DNA of 64,000 nucleotides from JAKVAV01 sp047633195 (GTDB lineage: Bacteria > Bacteroidota > Bacteroidia > Flavobacteriales_D > Cryomorphaceae). The stretch spans positions 62,001 through 126,000 of the forward strand of contig JBLIEU010000002.1 of NCBI GenBank assembly GCA_047633195.1, in the 5' to 3' direction. Numbering within the stretch: position 1 is the stretch's first letter; the number at the start of each line of letters is the position of its first letter. Positions 26,632-36,004 of the stretch are shown here, piece by piece. Below the pieces are notes generated by a model that saw nothing but the letters and a program-made list of their open reading frames with translations, was not told the origin of the DNA and made no database searches. The translations under genes and the position numbers were made by a program.

Positions 26632-27099
26632 TTATTCGGGTTGATTTGAATCGCTTTTCTCGGTGCCGTTTCTTTCGGCGTAAAAGTACAAACTATGGTG
26701 CATAATCTTCACATCGAAAATCTCTTCAACCGTAGCTTTAATTGCTTCGATTCGCGCGTCACAAAACTCTAGAACTTCTCCAGTCTCAATTACAATAATG
26801 TGATCGTGCTGCTTGTACTCGTGCGACTTTTCAAATTGCGCGGGGTTCTTTCCAAACTGGTGTTTCCTCGTCAGGTTGCACGCCATCAGCAAATCTATCG
26901 TGTTGTAAAGCGTTGCTCGACTCACGCGGTAGTTCTTGTTCTTCATTTGGATGTACAGTGATTCCACATCGAAATGACCGTTGTACTCGTAAATTTCGTT
27001 GAGTATGGCGAACCTTTCAGGTGTTTTTCGGTGACCGTTCTTTTCGAGATAAGCCGAAAATATTTGCTTTACTTTTTCCTTCAGTTCTAGTGTCGACAC
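26632..27099 (-). CDS. Fur-family transcriptional repressor
   Basis: A 155-residue winged-helix regulator: N-terminal DNA-binding part (KTPERFAILNEIYEYNGHFDVESLY; RVSRATLYNTIDLL recognition helix) and C-terminal dimerisation part with HDHIIVIETG. The usual Cys-x-x-Cys zinc pairs are absent; only one Cys is in the C-terminal domain (EFCD). It therefore lacks the structural zinc site of classic Fur and Zur. The metal or signal sensed cannot be assigned. It is the standard neighbour of rsh and purA in Flavobacteriales, as far as I recall. Confidence 0.88.
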   Translation of the reverse strand: MSTLELKEKVKQIFSAYLEKNGHRKTPERFAILNEIYEYNGHFDVESLYIQMKNKNYRVSRATLYNTIDLLMACNLTRKHQFGKNPAQFEKSHEYKQHDHIIVIETGEVLEFCDARIEAIKATVEEIFDVKIMHHSLYFYAERNGTEKSDSNQPE

Positions 27100-27142
27100 A
27101 TGTTGACTTTAAGGTTCAAAGTTAGTCGATTTTAGAAAACTG

Positions 27143-29368
27143 CTAAGTGTTTTCAGAACTTGGTTCTTCGCCTAGCTTTACACGTTCTACTGTAAGCACT
27201 CCTTCTACGCCCTGAAGTCGCTTTATTAAGTTGTTCAAGTGATCTGTGTTGTAAACGAGTACGGTTACTCTACCGTCAAAAACACCATCATTGCTTTCGA
27301 AGCTTATGGCCTTCATATTTACATTGAGATCGGTGGAGATAGCGTGGGTGATTTTTTCCACCAATCCTAAATCATCGATTCCTTTAAAGCGAATTTTGGC
27401 TGCAAACTCACTCTCTTTCTGGCTTTGCCATTTTGCTTTGATGATGCGATACGCAAAGTTTGATCTCATCTGCACCGCATTTGGGCAACGCACTCGGTGA
27501 ATTTTTATTCCGTCGCTTATGGTTACGAAACCAAAGACGTCGTCACCTGGTATGGGATTACAGCATTGCGACAGCTTATGAGGGACGTCTACCTCATTAT
27601 CGCCAATGATCAGCGTATCCTTTGGTATATCTTGACTTCCCGATTTTTTTGAATCTTCGTTTTCATGAAGTGAAGGAGGACGCTCGAAATGCAGCTGTTT
27701 CTGATCAACGGTAAATCCCTTCAGTTTTTTCAGGGTCACTTTTCCCTTGGCCACATCCTCGTAGAGAGAAGTGGCTGAATTGTAATCATAGAATTTTTCG
27801 AGCTCCGAAACATTCCGACTAGTAAATTCTACTCCAAGACTCTTAAATTTTCTTTGAACGACTTCTCGGCCTAAACTGGCGACCTTCTTCTGCTCCTCTT
27901 TGAGGGCTTGCTTGATCTTGGATTTGGCTTTCGCCGTAACCACATAGTTCAGCCAGTCTTCTTTTGCTTTCTGCTTTTTTGAGGTGAGAATTTCGATTTG
28001 GTCTCCGCTCTTGAGCTTATGGCTCAGTGGCACCAATCGCTGATCTACCTTGGCTCCAATACATGCTTCTCCAACTTGGGAGTGAATTTCAAAAGCAAAG
28101 TCTAGTGCAGTGGCACCTGCTGGTAGCGTTTTTAATTCTCCGTTTGGCGTAAAAACGAATATCTCGTCGCTAAATAGGTTGAGCTTGAAATCATCAATAA
28201 AATCCAGCGCCTCACCATTGTTGGTTTCCAGCATATCGCGAATGCGATTTAACCATGTGTCCAAACTGGATTCTTGAGCTTGCTGATCCTTGTATTTCCA
28301 ATGGGCGGCATATCCTTTTTCGGCTATATCGTCCATTCTTTCCGTTCTGATTTGCACTTCCACCCATTTTCCTGTGGGGCTCATCACAGTGGTGTGGAGT
28401 GATTCATATCCGTTTCCTTTCGGAGTAGATATCCAATCCCTCAATCTGTCTGGGTTAGGTTGGTAAAAGTCAGTGACCATGCTGTAGACTTTCCAGCAAA
28501 GAGCCTTCTCATTTTTGAGATCTGTTTCTAAAATAATCCGAATGGCAAAGACATCGTAGATCTCTTCAAATGGAATATTCTTCTTGTGAATCTTATTCCA
28601 AATGCTGTGGATTGACTTGGGTCGCCCTTTAATCTCATACCTCAAGCCCTCGGTGTCAAGGGCTCTTTTAATCGGCAGGGTAAAACGATTGATGAACCGA
28701 GTTCTGACTGCCTGACCTTTCTTCAGATTCGTTTCAATTTCGTGGTATTCCTTGGGTTCTGTATATTTCAGCGAAAGGTCTTCCAGCTCGGTTTTAAACG
28801 CGTACAGGCCCAATCGATGCGCCAATGGAGCAAACATGAATTGAGTCTCGTTAGCGATCTTTAGCTGCTTTTCGCGACGCATAGATTCCAAGGTGCGCAT
28901 ATTGTGCAACCTGTCTGCGAGCTTGATCAAAATCACTCTCACGTCATCTGATAGAGTGAGAAGCATTTTCTTAAAGTTCTCTGCTTGGATACTCGCGGTG
29001 TGGTCGAAAACATCAGAGATTTTGGTCAAGCCATCAATGATTGCCCGCACTTTGGGGCCGAACTGATGCTCAACGTCCTCCAAGGTGATTTCTGTGTCTT
29101 CTACCGTGTCGTGAAGAATAGCAGCTACAATACTGGTCGTTCCTAAGCCTATTTCTTCCGCACATATCCGGGCTACTGCCAATGGGTGAAGAATATAGGG
29201 CTCTCCCGATTTGCGACGCATGTCTATGTGCGCTTCCATGGCCAGCTTAAAAGCCTTTCGAATAACTATTCTGTCTTCCTTGTCCTTGGAAAACTTGGCC
29301 ACACGAAGAAGTCCTCGGTAGGCTGAAAGAATGAGCTTTTTATCTTCTTCGGGATCGAACTTCTTCAC
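27143..29368 (-). CDS. rsh: Bifunctional (p)ppGpp synthetase/hydrolase, RelA/SpoT homolog
   Basis: A 741-residue stringent-response enzyme: HD hydrolase domain (HPLAVARICAEE; AILHDTVEDTE), synthetase domain with GYESLHTTVM, TGS domain (FVFTPNGELKTLPAGATALDFAF), helical and Cys-containing linker (PHKLSQCCNPIPGD), and a C-terminal ACT domain. Both the hydrolase HD pair and synthetase residues are visible, so it is probably bifunctional. It is 24 bases after fahA and 43 bases before the Fur-family gene. Only one homolog is present in the window. Confidence 0.95.
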   Translation of the reverse strand: MKKFDPEEDKKLILSAYRGLLRVAKFSKDKEDRIVIRKAFKLAMEAHIDMRRKSGEPYILHPLAVARICAEEIGLGTTSIVAAILHDTVEDTEITLEDVEHQFGPKVRAIIDGLTKISDVFDHTASIQAENFKKMLLTLSDDVRVILIKLADRLHNMRTLESMRREKQLKIANETQFMFAPLAHRLGLYAFKTELEDLSLKYTEPKEYHEIETNLKKGQAVRTRFINRFTLPIKRALDTEGLRYEIKGRPKSIHSIWNKIHKKNIPFEEIYDVFAIRIILETDLKNEKALCWKVYSMVTDFYQPNPDRLRDWISTPKGNGYESLHTTVMSPTGKWVEVQIRTERMDDIAEKGYAAHWKYKDQQAQESSLDTWLNRIRDMLETNNGEALDFIDDFKLNLFSDEIFVFTPNGELKTLPAGATALDFAFEIHSQVGEACIGAKVDQRLVPLSHKLKSGDQIEILTSKKQKAKEDWLNYVVTAKAKSKIKQALKEEQKKVASLGREVVQRKFKSLGVEFTSRNVSELEKFYDYNSATSLYEDVAKGKVTLKKLKGFTVDQKQLHFERPPSLHENEDSKKSGSQDIPKDTLIIGDNEVDVPHKLSQCCNPIPGDDVFGFVTISDGIKIHRVRCPNAVQMRSNFAYRIIKAKWQSQKESEFAAKIRFKGIDDLGLVEKITHAISTDLNVNMKAISFESNDGVFDGRVTVLVYNTDHLNNLIKRLQGVEGVLTVERVKLGEEPSSENT

Positions 29369-29392
29369 AGTCGCGTATTTGGTTAGCGTTTT

Positions 29393-30664
29393 TCATTTTG
29401 CGGGTAATACCTTTGTTTTTACCTCGCCAAAACCAATTCGCATTCCGTTTTTTTCACAAGCTCCGCGCATAATTACCGAGTCTCCATCATTGATGAATTT
29501 TCTTTCTGTACCATCGGGCATTTGCACTGGTTTGGTTCCGCGCCAACTAATTTCCAACATCGAGCCAAAGCTGGATGGATCGCTGCCCGAAATAGTTCCC
29601 GAAGCCATCAGGTCGCCGCATCTCACGTTGCATCCGTTTACCGTATGGTGAGCCAGTTGCTGGTTCATGTTCCAATACATGTTTTTGTAATTGGATTCGC
29701 TCACGATCTTTTCGTCACCCTTCGACGTTTCTATAGCCACCTCGAGCTTAATGTCAATATTCTTGTCTCCTTTGTATTCCAAGTACGGAAGGACTTTGGG
29801 ATCTTGAACAGGCCCTTCGGTTCTAAATGGTTCCAAAGCATCAAGCGTCACAATCCACGGAGATATTGAAGACGCAAAATTCTTTGCCAAGAATGGCCCG
29901 AGTGGCACGTATTCCCATTTCTGGATGTCACGCGCTGACCAGTCGTTAAAAAGAGCCATCCCAAAAATGAACTCTTCAGCTTCGGATGTGGCAATGGTAT
30001 CACCCATTGCCTTTCCGTCAAAAGTTATAAATGCCATCTCCAATTCGAAATCGAGCAATCGAGTAGGGCCAAATACGGGCGGTTCGTTATCATTCGGCTT
30101 GGTCTGACCTTTTGGTCTGTGAATGGATTCTCCTGAAATGATAATCGATGAACTTCTTCCGTGGTAGGCCACTGGAATGTGTTTCCAATTAGGAAGAAGG
30201 GCATTGTCTGGGTCGCGAAACATGGTTCCCACATTGGTCGCATGTTCAATGCTCGAGTAGAAATCCGTATAATCTCCCACCTGAACAGGAAGGTGCATCG
30301 CAACTTCTGATTGCAGGTGAAGAGCCGATTCTATTTCAGACTTTCTGCCAACAAATGATCCATCTGCATCGAAAAGCTCGGCCAGTCTATTCCTCAAAGC
30401 TCGAGTAGGTAGCTTACCTTTCTTCATTAACGAGTTGAGGTAAGGACCATCAAAATCAGTTGAATCGAAGGCCAGATCTGTGAAAAACCCTTTCGCCGCT
30501 AGAGCGGATAAATCTACCAAATGCGCTCCAATAGCTACGCATGGTTTTGGCTTCTCAGAACTTACTGAGAAGATTCCAAAAGGCAAATTTTGGATCGGAA
30601 AATCACTGTTGTAAGGTATCTCAACCCAAGACTTTCGCTTCGGATCATTGGCGGAAATTTCCAT
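29393..30664 (-). CDS. fahA: Fumarylacetoacetase
   Basis: A 423-residue enzyme hydrolysing fumarylacetoacetate to fumarate and acetoacetate, the last step of tyrosine/homogentisate breakdown. The N-terminal SH3-like part begins SWVEIPYNSDFPIQNLPFG. The catalytic domain has DFYSSIEHATNVGTMFR, PVAYHGRSSS, the metal-binding LDFELEMAF and DWSARDIQKWEYVPLGPF. Length agrees with eukaryotic-type FAH. No other tyrosine-degradation gene is in the window. It follows glyA by 9 bases and precedes rsh, so it shares their transcript. Confidence 0.95.
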   Translation of the reverse strand: MEISANDPKRKSWVEIPYNSDFPIQNLPFGIFSVSSEKPKPCVAIGAHLVDLSALAAKGFFTDLAFDSTDFDGPYLNSLMKKGKLPTRALRNRLAELFDADGSFVGRKSEIESALHLQSEVAMHLPVQVGDYTDFYSSIEHATNVGTMFRDPDNALLPNWKHIPVAYHGRSSSIIISGESIHRPKGQTKPNDNEPPVFGPTRLLDFELEMAFITFDGKAMGDTIATSEAEEFIFGMALFNDWSARDIQKWEYVPLGPFLAKNFASSISPWIVTLDALEPFRTEGPVQDPKVLPYLEYKGDKNIDIKLEVAIETSKGDEKIVSESNYKNMYWNMNQQLAHHTVNGCNVRCGDLMASGTISGSDPSSFGSMLEISWRGTKPVQMPDGTERKFINDGDSVIMRGACEKNGMRIGFGEVKTKVLPAK

Positions 30665-30673
30665 GAAAAAATT

Positions 30674-31966
30674 TTAGTTGGTGGTAAGTTCACTATTCGC
30701 AAAAAGCGGGAAGCTGCTCATCATTTGATTGATTTCTCCCTTCACTTTTTCGATAACAGCTTCATCTTCTCTATTGGTAATCACTCGGTCTATGAAATCT
30801 ACCAAAGTATCCATGTGCTCCTCGGAAAGACCGCGAGTGGTGATGGCAGGCGTTCCTATTCTCATTCCGCTGGTCACAAATGGCGACTTATCGTCAAATG
30901 GAACCATGTTCTTATTGACGGTAATGTCGGCTTTGATCAAGGTGTTTTCAGCATCCTTACCAGTAATGTTTTTAGAGCGAAGGTCGATCAACATGCTGTG
31001 GTTGTCCGTTCCGCCACTGATCACGTCGTAGCCTCTTTTCATAAAAGACGCTGCCATTGCCTGGGCATTCTTGATGACCTGCTTGCAATAAACCTTGTAT
31101 TCATCTGTCAGGGCTTCGCCAAAAGCGATTGCTTTAGAAGCAATGACATGCTCGAGCGGGCCTCCTTGTGTGCCTGGGAAAACACCCGAGTCCAAAAGGG
31201 ATGACATTTTTCTGACCACTCCTTTCATGGTCGTCAAACCAAATGGGTTGTCGAAATCCTGTCCCATCATGATAATTCCACCACGTGGGCCTCGAAGGGT
31301 TTTGTGGGTGGTGGATGTCACGATATGGCAGTGGGGTAGAGGGTCGTTGAGAAGCTTCGTGGCAATCAATCCACTTGGGTGCGAAATGTCTGCTAAAAGC
31401 AAGGCTTTGATTTTATCGGCGATGTCTCGTAGCCTGGCGTAGTCCCAATCACGAGAATAAGCAGATGCACCACAAATGATCATTTTCGGTTTCTCGTCTA
31501 TTGCCTTTTTCTCAAGCTTGTCGTAGTCGATTACTCCCGTTTCTTTTTCTACTCCGTAAAATGAAGGTCGGTAGAGTTTTCCCGAGAAATTTACGGGTGA
31601 GCCATGAGTCAAGTGTCCCCCGTGGCTCAGGTCAAATCCCATGATTTTATCACCTGGTTGGAGGCAAGCAAGCATCACAGCAGCATTTGCCTGAGCACCG
31701 CTGTGCGGTTGTACATTGGCCCAAGCTGCGCCAAAAAGTTTTTTCAGGCGATCAATTGCTAAATTCTCTGTCTGGTCGACGAATTCGCAGCCACCATAGT
31801 ACCTTTTGCCAGGTAGTCCTTCGGCGTATTTGTTGGTCATAACCGATCCCATTGCTTCCATCACTTGATCACTTACAAAGTTTTCGGATGCAATAAGTTC
31901 AATGCCTTCGAGCTGTCTTTTGCGCTCTTTTTCAATAATATCGAATACGAGTTGATCTCTTTTCAT
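30674..31966 (-). CDS. glyA: Serine hydroxymethyltransferase
   Basis: A 430-residue PLP enzyme from ATG 31966 (the frame continues upstream to 32032, but MKRDQLVFDIIEKE matches known N-termini and the promoter falls within the extension). PLP lysine in TSTTHKTLRGPRGG; folate and PLP contacts in ELIASENF and YGGCEFVDQ. It interconverts serine and glycine with tetrahydrofolate. It is the first gene of the long leftward run ending at the OstA-like gene. Its -7 element TAATTTTG overlaps the divergent control region of the DCC gene. Confidence 0.95.
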   Translation of the reverse strand: MKRDQLVFDIIEKERKRQLEGIELIASENFVSDQVMEAMGSVMTNKYAEGLPGKRYYGGCEFVDQTENLAIDRLKKLFGAAWANVQPHSGAQANAAVMLACLQPGDKIMGFDLSHGGHLTHGSPVNFSGKLYRPSFYGVEKETGVIDYDKLEKKAIDEKPKMIICGASAYSRDWDYARLRDIADKIKALLLADISHPSGLIATKLLNDPLPHCHIVTSTTHKTLRGPRGGIIMMGQDFDNPFGLTTMKGVVRKMSSLLDSGVFPGTQGGPLEHVIASKAIAFGEALTDEYKVYCKQVIKNAQAMAASFMKRGYDVISGGTDNHSMLIDLRSKNITGKDAENTLIKADITVNKNMVPFDDKSPFVTSGMRIGTPAITTRGLSEEHMDTLVDFIDRVITNREDEAVIEKVKGEINQMMSSFPLFANSELTTN

Positions 31967-31987
31967 GGGTGTGTTTTTCAGCAAGTG

Positions 31988-32022
31988 CAAAATTAGGAAT
32001 TCCTTTGAAAGGCATACCTTTG
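31988..32022. promoter_or_regulatory. Divergent promoter pair: TAATTTTG (minus, 31988-31995) and TACCTTTG (plus, 32015-32022)
   Basis: Two perfect TAnnTTTG elements face away from each other within 35 bases. The minus element serves glyA (22 bases from its ATG). The plus element ends 4 bases before ATG 32027 of the DCC gene, implying a leaderless message. Confidence 0.6.
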
Positions 32023-32026
32023 TTTT

Positions 32027-32461
32027 ATGCAAAAAGGCTTGCCGAATTTACCGGAAGGAAAAGGCTTGGTTTTATTCGATGGATACTGCAATTTATGCAA
32101 CGGAGCGGTGCAATTCATCATTAAGCGCGACCCAAAAGAGCACTTTCGTTTTTCTAGCCTAAGCTGGCCTCCTGCAAAATCTCTCTTGCAGAAGAATCCC
32201 GAATTTGGTGAGGTAGACAGTATTCTCCTTTTCGAAAATGGTGAACTCTTTCAGAAAAGCACGGCGGCTTTAAAGATTGCCGGAAAGCTGGGTGGACTCT
32301 GGCCTGTTTTGAAAATTTTCTTCGTCGTGCCCCGATTTTTGCGGGATCCTATTTATGACTTTATCGCCCGAAACCGCTACAAGTGGTTTGGCAAGAAGGA
32401 TATTTGTATGATGCCGGATAAAAAAGTGGATCATCTTTTTTTGGGAGGTCGTAGCTCGTAG
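32027..32461 (+). CDS. DCC-family thiol-disulfide oxidoreductase (DUF393)
   Basis: A 144-residue protein with the family's defining VLFDGYCNLCNGAV (the DxxCxxC motif) near residue 20, followed by IIKRDPKEHFRF and a C-terminal YDFIARNRYKWFGKKD. Members are thioredoxin-fold proteins thought to reduce or exchange disulfides; the physiological substrate is unknown. It is a single-gene unit between glyA (divergent) and a strong terminator about 90 bases after its stop. Confidence 0.9.
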   Translation: MQKGLPNLPEGKGLVLFDGYCNLCNGAVQFIIKRDPKEHFRFSSLSWPPAKSLLQKNPEFGEVDSILLFENGELFQKSTAALKIAGKLGGLWPVLKIFFVVPRFLRDPIYDFIARNRYKWFGKKDICMMPDKKVDHLFLGGRSS

Positions 32462-32553
32462 CTCGCTTCTCGTATCATGTAGAGCTTCTATTGTAGAGCG
32501 CGGCTAATGGGTTGACCTAGGTTGGAGAGTTTTCGATCAAATGTTCTAAAAAG

Positions 32554-32584
32554 AAAAACCACACCGCGATTTCGGTGTGGTTTT
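32554..32584. terminator. Bidirectional intrinsic terminator
   Basis: AACCACACCG and CGGTGTGGTT form a 10-bp GC-rich stem with a GATTT-type loop, flanked by an A-run on the left and T-run on the right, so it can work on both strands. It separates the DCC gene from the convergent T9SS surface-protein operon. Confidence 0.85.
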
Positions 32585-32609
32585 CAATGATCGGATGGAA
32601 GTCGAAGCA

Positions 32610-34943
32610 TTATTTCTTGATCATCTTTTTGGTAAGCAGCTCTGTATCGGCATAAAGCGAGTAATAGTACGTGCCAGGTGCTACGGCTGAGCCATCCCAT
32701 CGCTCGGTGTACTCTCCTTTGTCCATACGCTGATTGACCACTACATCCAGCACTCTGCCCTGAGCATCGCTGATTTCCAGACGAATCTGAGCGGGTTCGT
32801 TGATGCTGAAGTTGATCGTTGTTACGTCCTCAAACGGATTGGGGAAGTTCTGCTCCAACTCAATGGCGCCTGTTTCTGATCTCGACTTTTCCGAAGGTGT
32901 CGTTCCACAGCAATTGTTCATCTTGCTTTGGGTGGATTGGAAGGAGGCCATGACCTCGGTCATTTGGTTTTGCATTTCCACCATCTGTGTTTTTAGCTCG
33001 TTGAGCTCTGAAATGAGTTCTTCGTTTTCTTGCTCTTGCTCGGTGAGCATGGCAGCCTGAGAGCTGATGAGGGTGTTTTGCTCTTGAAAGCCTGCTACGA
33101 GGATTGGGATGAGTTCGGTGTATTGAATGCCCAGCAGATCAACGCTTGTACCTTCAACGAATCCAGTGGAATCAATTCTTTCTGGGACGGTTGTTTGTTT
33201 GACTAATTGAGGGAGTACCTCTTGCATTTCCTGAGCTATAAAACCAAATCGAGTTCCTTCATCAAAGTATAGTTCTCGGTTTTCAGGTGTTACCATGGTA
33301 TAGCTTTTTGGTATTAATTGAGAAAGAATATCTGTAGCATTCTCAATTTCGGCTAAGTCAGTTTTTACAGATTCGTCACTGATTATCAGAGAAGTCCCAG
33401 TCTGAATTGTGCCTCCAACAAAATATCCACTCCATCCCGCAGACTCGCCGTATACTCCTATAGAATTGCCTGCTGCACCATTTGATAGACCTGCTACTCC
33501 CATTGAATTTGTGGATCCAGTAGTAACCGTGCTCTCGCCAAAAACGCCGATATGATACCTGCTATCCGAAGCAAAACCTTTAACGCCACAGGTAGTACCC
33601 GTACTTCCTAAGAAGGCGTTACTAGCTTCTCCGAACACTCCGTAATAGAAATTCGGAGAAATGATTAATTGTTGTTCTAGGTCAATTCCACCATAGATAG
33701 CAGTATTAATTTCATCTCGTGTGATTAGATTTTCAACTTCAAGTTTTGCACGACGCACTAAATCAACCCCTATACCTACTTTTCCACGATCACAGTCATT
33801 GTCGCCTACAGGAAAACCGGTCGTGATGTCAACTTCATCCATCACCGTAACTGAATTTGCATCAACCCATCTGCAGTCTGCTGCTAAATCACACACATTC
33901 TCCCATTGTCCCGTTGAAGACAAAACAATACAAGGATCTGGTTCATCAGGGAAGTCCAATCTTCCCACAAATTGATCAGCGGGATCCGCTTGGTTCACAT
34001 CAGCGAATGATTCTCCAATAAGTATACATTCGGGTGCATAAATTGGAAGATCTCTAATGCGGGCTGCACCACCTACATCAAGTCTGTAGTTAGGCCCTGA
34101 AGGATCGTCTAAATCTTCATCCAAAAAACCGATAGCTACTACGCCCGGATCTCCATTAACGGAAGAGGCCAAATGCAGGTTTCCATTTTCACTGGTTTGC
34201 AGTTCACTGAATATACCTGCATTTATATTTTGATTTTCTCGATACGTCAATCGCAATTGAGGGTTCTTTCCAGCTCTTCTTACAATGTCAAGTGTTCTTT
34301 TTGGTGCGATGTCATTGGTCCACCTTATTCCGACTCCCATCGTGCCTTCTCCAGTCATTCGCGCTATCTCAACTCCGTCACTATCTGTGTTTATGGTCTG
34401 ATTGCTACTAACGGTTGTGCTACCGCTACCACCTGCTGTAAATAAGAAACGCAACACATCAGGACCTACGCCAGATCCTAAATTGTCAGACCAACTAATG
34501 ACGGCATCGGTTACATCATCGGCACCATTTCTTCTGGGGCCCACATACATGAGGTCTCTATTGTGGGTAAACACAATACCCGGTTGCATCCAATCGCGGT
34601 AGCCTGACAATTGCGGGCCGTTATTATTGCCTGTCCCGTTCAGGTGCAAGAGCGAAAATGGAGTTGCACTTGCTGCTCCTGTTCCATAGAAGCTAGGCGT
34701 TAAGCTCAAGCCCAAATGGCCACCTGTAGGAATATTGAACCCATTGATGGAAGTGGTTCCTGTTTCCATCAACCGCATGCGGTTGATGTTATTGGTGCGG
34801 AAGTCGAGGTCTATACCTGCTGCATCATACCCGAGAAATTTTCCAAAAAGCGGGACATTGTCACCAGTGGCCTGACCAAAGGATACTTGCGGGCTAAACA
34901 GACATAGAGATAGAATAAATAATGTTTGACATATATTTTTCAT
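32610..34943 (-). CDS. T9SS-secreted protein with S74 (tail-fibre) intramolecular chaperone domain
   Basis: A 777-residue exported protein (signal ending FSPQVSFGQ). The N-terminal two-thirds is Gly/Asn/Asp-rich beta structure. A peptidase S74-type domain follows near residues 540-600 (SDESVKTDLAEIEN; FGFIAQEMQEVLPQLV), then a coiled coil (about 625-670; ENEELISELNELKTQM), and a type A T9SS sorting domain at the end (QNFPNPFEDVTTINF). S74 domains trimerise fibres and cut themselves off. It is the second gene of a two-gene operon (4-base overlap). Probably a surface fibre or adhesin; ligand unknown. Confidence 0.85.
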   Translation of the reverse strand: MKNICQTLFILSLCLFSPQVSFGQATGDNVPLFGKFLGYDAAGIDLDFRTNNINRMRLMETGTTSINGFNIPTGGHLGLSLTPSFYGTGAASATPFSLLHLNGTGNNNGPQLSGYRDWMQPGIVFTHNRDLMYVGPRRNGADDVTDAVISWSDNLGSGVGPDVLRFLFTAGGSGSTTVSSNQTINTDSDGVEIARMTGEGTMGVGIRWTNDIAPKRTLDIVRRAGKNPQLRLTYRENQNINAGIFSELQTSENGNLHLASSVNGDPGVVAIGFLDEDLDDPSGPNYRLDVGGAARIRDLPIYAPECILIGESFADVNQADPADQFVGRLDFPDEPDPCIVLSSTGQWENVCDLAADCRWVDANSVTVMDEVDITTGFPVGDNDCDRGKVGIGVDLVRRAKLEVENLITRDEINTAIYGGIDLEQQLIISPNFYYGVFGEASNAFLGSTGTTCGVKGFASDSRYHIGVFGESTVTTGSTNSMGVAGLSNGAAGNSIGVYGESAGWSGYFVGGTIQTGTSLIISDESVKTDLAEIENATDILSQLIPKSYTMVTPENRELYFDEGTRFGFIAQEMQEVLPQLVKQTTVPERIDSTGFVEGTSVDLLGIQYTELIPILVAGFQEQNTLISSQAAMLTEQEQENEELISELNELKTQMVEMQNQMTEVMASFQSTQSKMNNCCGTTPSEKSRSETGAIELEQNFPNPFEDVTTINFSINEPAQIRLEISDAQGRVLDVVVNQRMDKGEYTERWDGSAVAPGTYYYSLYADTELLTKKMIKK

Positions 34944-35911
34944 TGTTTGAGAATTCTATGAGTATAGAATTCTTTCTCAGTTTGAACTTTTAAGAAGTAG
35001 ACTCCAATTGCTAGATCGGAAGTATTGATTTGTGCTGACTGCAAATTATCTACGATTGTTTTTGAGACAAGCTTACCGGATAAGTCTAGCAATTGCAAGG
35101 ATTGAATTTTGTGACTGCCTGCATCAATTGTTACCAAAGAAGTTGCAGGATTGGGATATACGCGTATACTTGCTGACGGATCTGTTTCATTTCTACTCAA
35201 TAATTGATCACAACCAGCTTGAGTTGGACTAACACAGACATTTTCGATGTAGTAGATGCCAAAACACTCATTGCCTTCGTCTAAAATTTCTATATCTGTG
35301 TTCTCATCAGTAAAAAAATTTCCAATAGCCAGCCAGTTGTAGGCCTGTGTGACAGTAACCCATCCTTCTATTTTCACCCAATTGGTATCATCCAGTAGAA
35401 TTTCTGAGTAATCCAAGTGTGCAAAATTATCGGGCTGAAAAGGATTTAAATCAGAATTGTAATCGGGGTCTTCAAAAAAACGCAACCCGATATGATTGGT
35501 GCCACAATGAAAGTCAGTCTGACTACCACCATCGTAGAGAGAAGCAAAGAACATCACATAATACTCTTCGCCTGCGGCCAAGTCTTCAGATAATTGGACG
35601 GCTATGTATTCGCGTATATTCGGATCCGTGAATGCATACGTTCCTAAGCCGGAATAAGCAACACCTGAAAGTGCTTCTTGAAAACCAATTACATTTTCCG
35701 GGATACCTACTGAACCATTTAATTCATTGTTGCAAACATTGTAATAGTCTGGTGATTCGCTCCAGCCAACCCAGTTTTCACATAGGTTTTCAAGTTCGGA
35801 AACTCCCAATGGACAGTCGGTAAATTCTTCGAAACTCGGATTAGGTACCAGGTTTTGAGAATTGCTAGTAAAGCAGATTGTAATAAAAGTCAAACTGAGA
35901 AATAATTTCAT
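34940..35911 (-). CDS. T9SS-secreted protein of the 'NLVPNPSFE' type
   Basis: A 323-residue exported protein: signal peptide (to FTSNSQ), then NLVPNPSFEEFTDCP, the opening of a carbohydrate-binding-module-like beta-sandwich common in Bacteroidota surface proteins, a pair of Cys-containing strands (CNNELN; FHCGTNHIGL), and a type A sorting domain (VYPNPATSLVTIDAG to HRILKQ). No catalytic motif is seen. It is translated just before the S74-type fibre protein and may be presented together with it. No TAnnTTTG promoter is obvious upstream. Confidence 0.85.
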   Translation of the reverse strand: MKLFLSLTFITICFTSNSQNLVPNPSFEEFTDCPLGVSELENLCENWVGWSESPDYYNVCNNELNGSVGIPENVIGFQEALSGVAYSGLGTYAFTDPNIREYIAVQLSEDLAAGEEYYVMFFASLYDGGSQTDFHCGTNHIGLRFFEDPDYNSDLNPFQPDNFAHLDYSEILLDDTNWVKIEGWVTVTQAYNWLAIGNFFTDENTDIEILDEGNECFGIYYIENVCVSPTQAGCDQLLSRNETDPSASIRVYPNPATSLVTIDAGSHKIQSLQLLDLSGKLVSKTIVDNLQSAQINTSDLAIGVYFLKVQTEKEFYTHRILKQ

Positions 35912-36004
35912 ACTCGATTAAATAAATGGTGATTGTAAAGTCATGGCCCTTAGAACAAGGGAGAGTCAGCCTGGAAAACTACTCCATGACATCTCAGGCT
36001 TTTG

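Noticed and set aside
32448..32475. Short tandem repeat around GTAGCTCGTAGCTCG
   Set aside because: Only two units next to a stop codon; no array and no CRISPR-like spacing.
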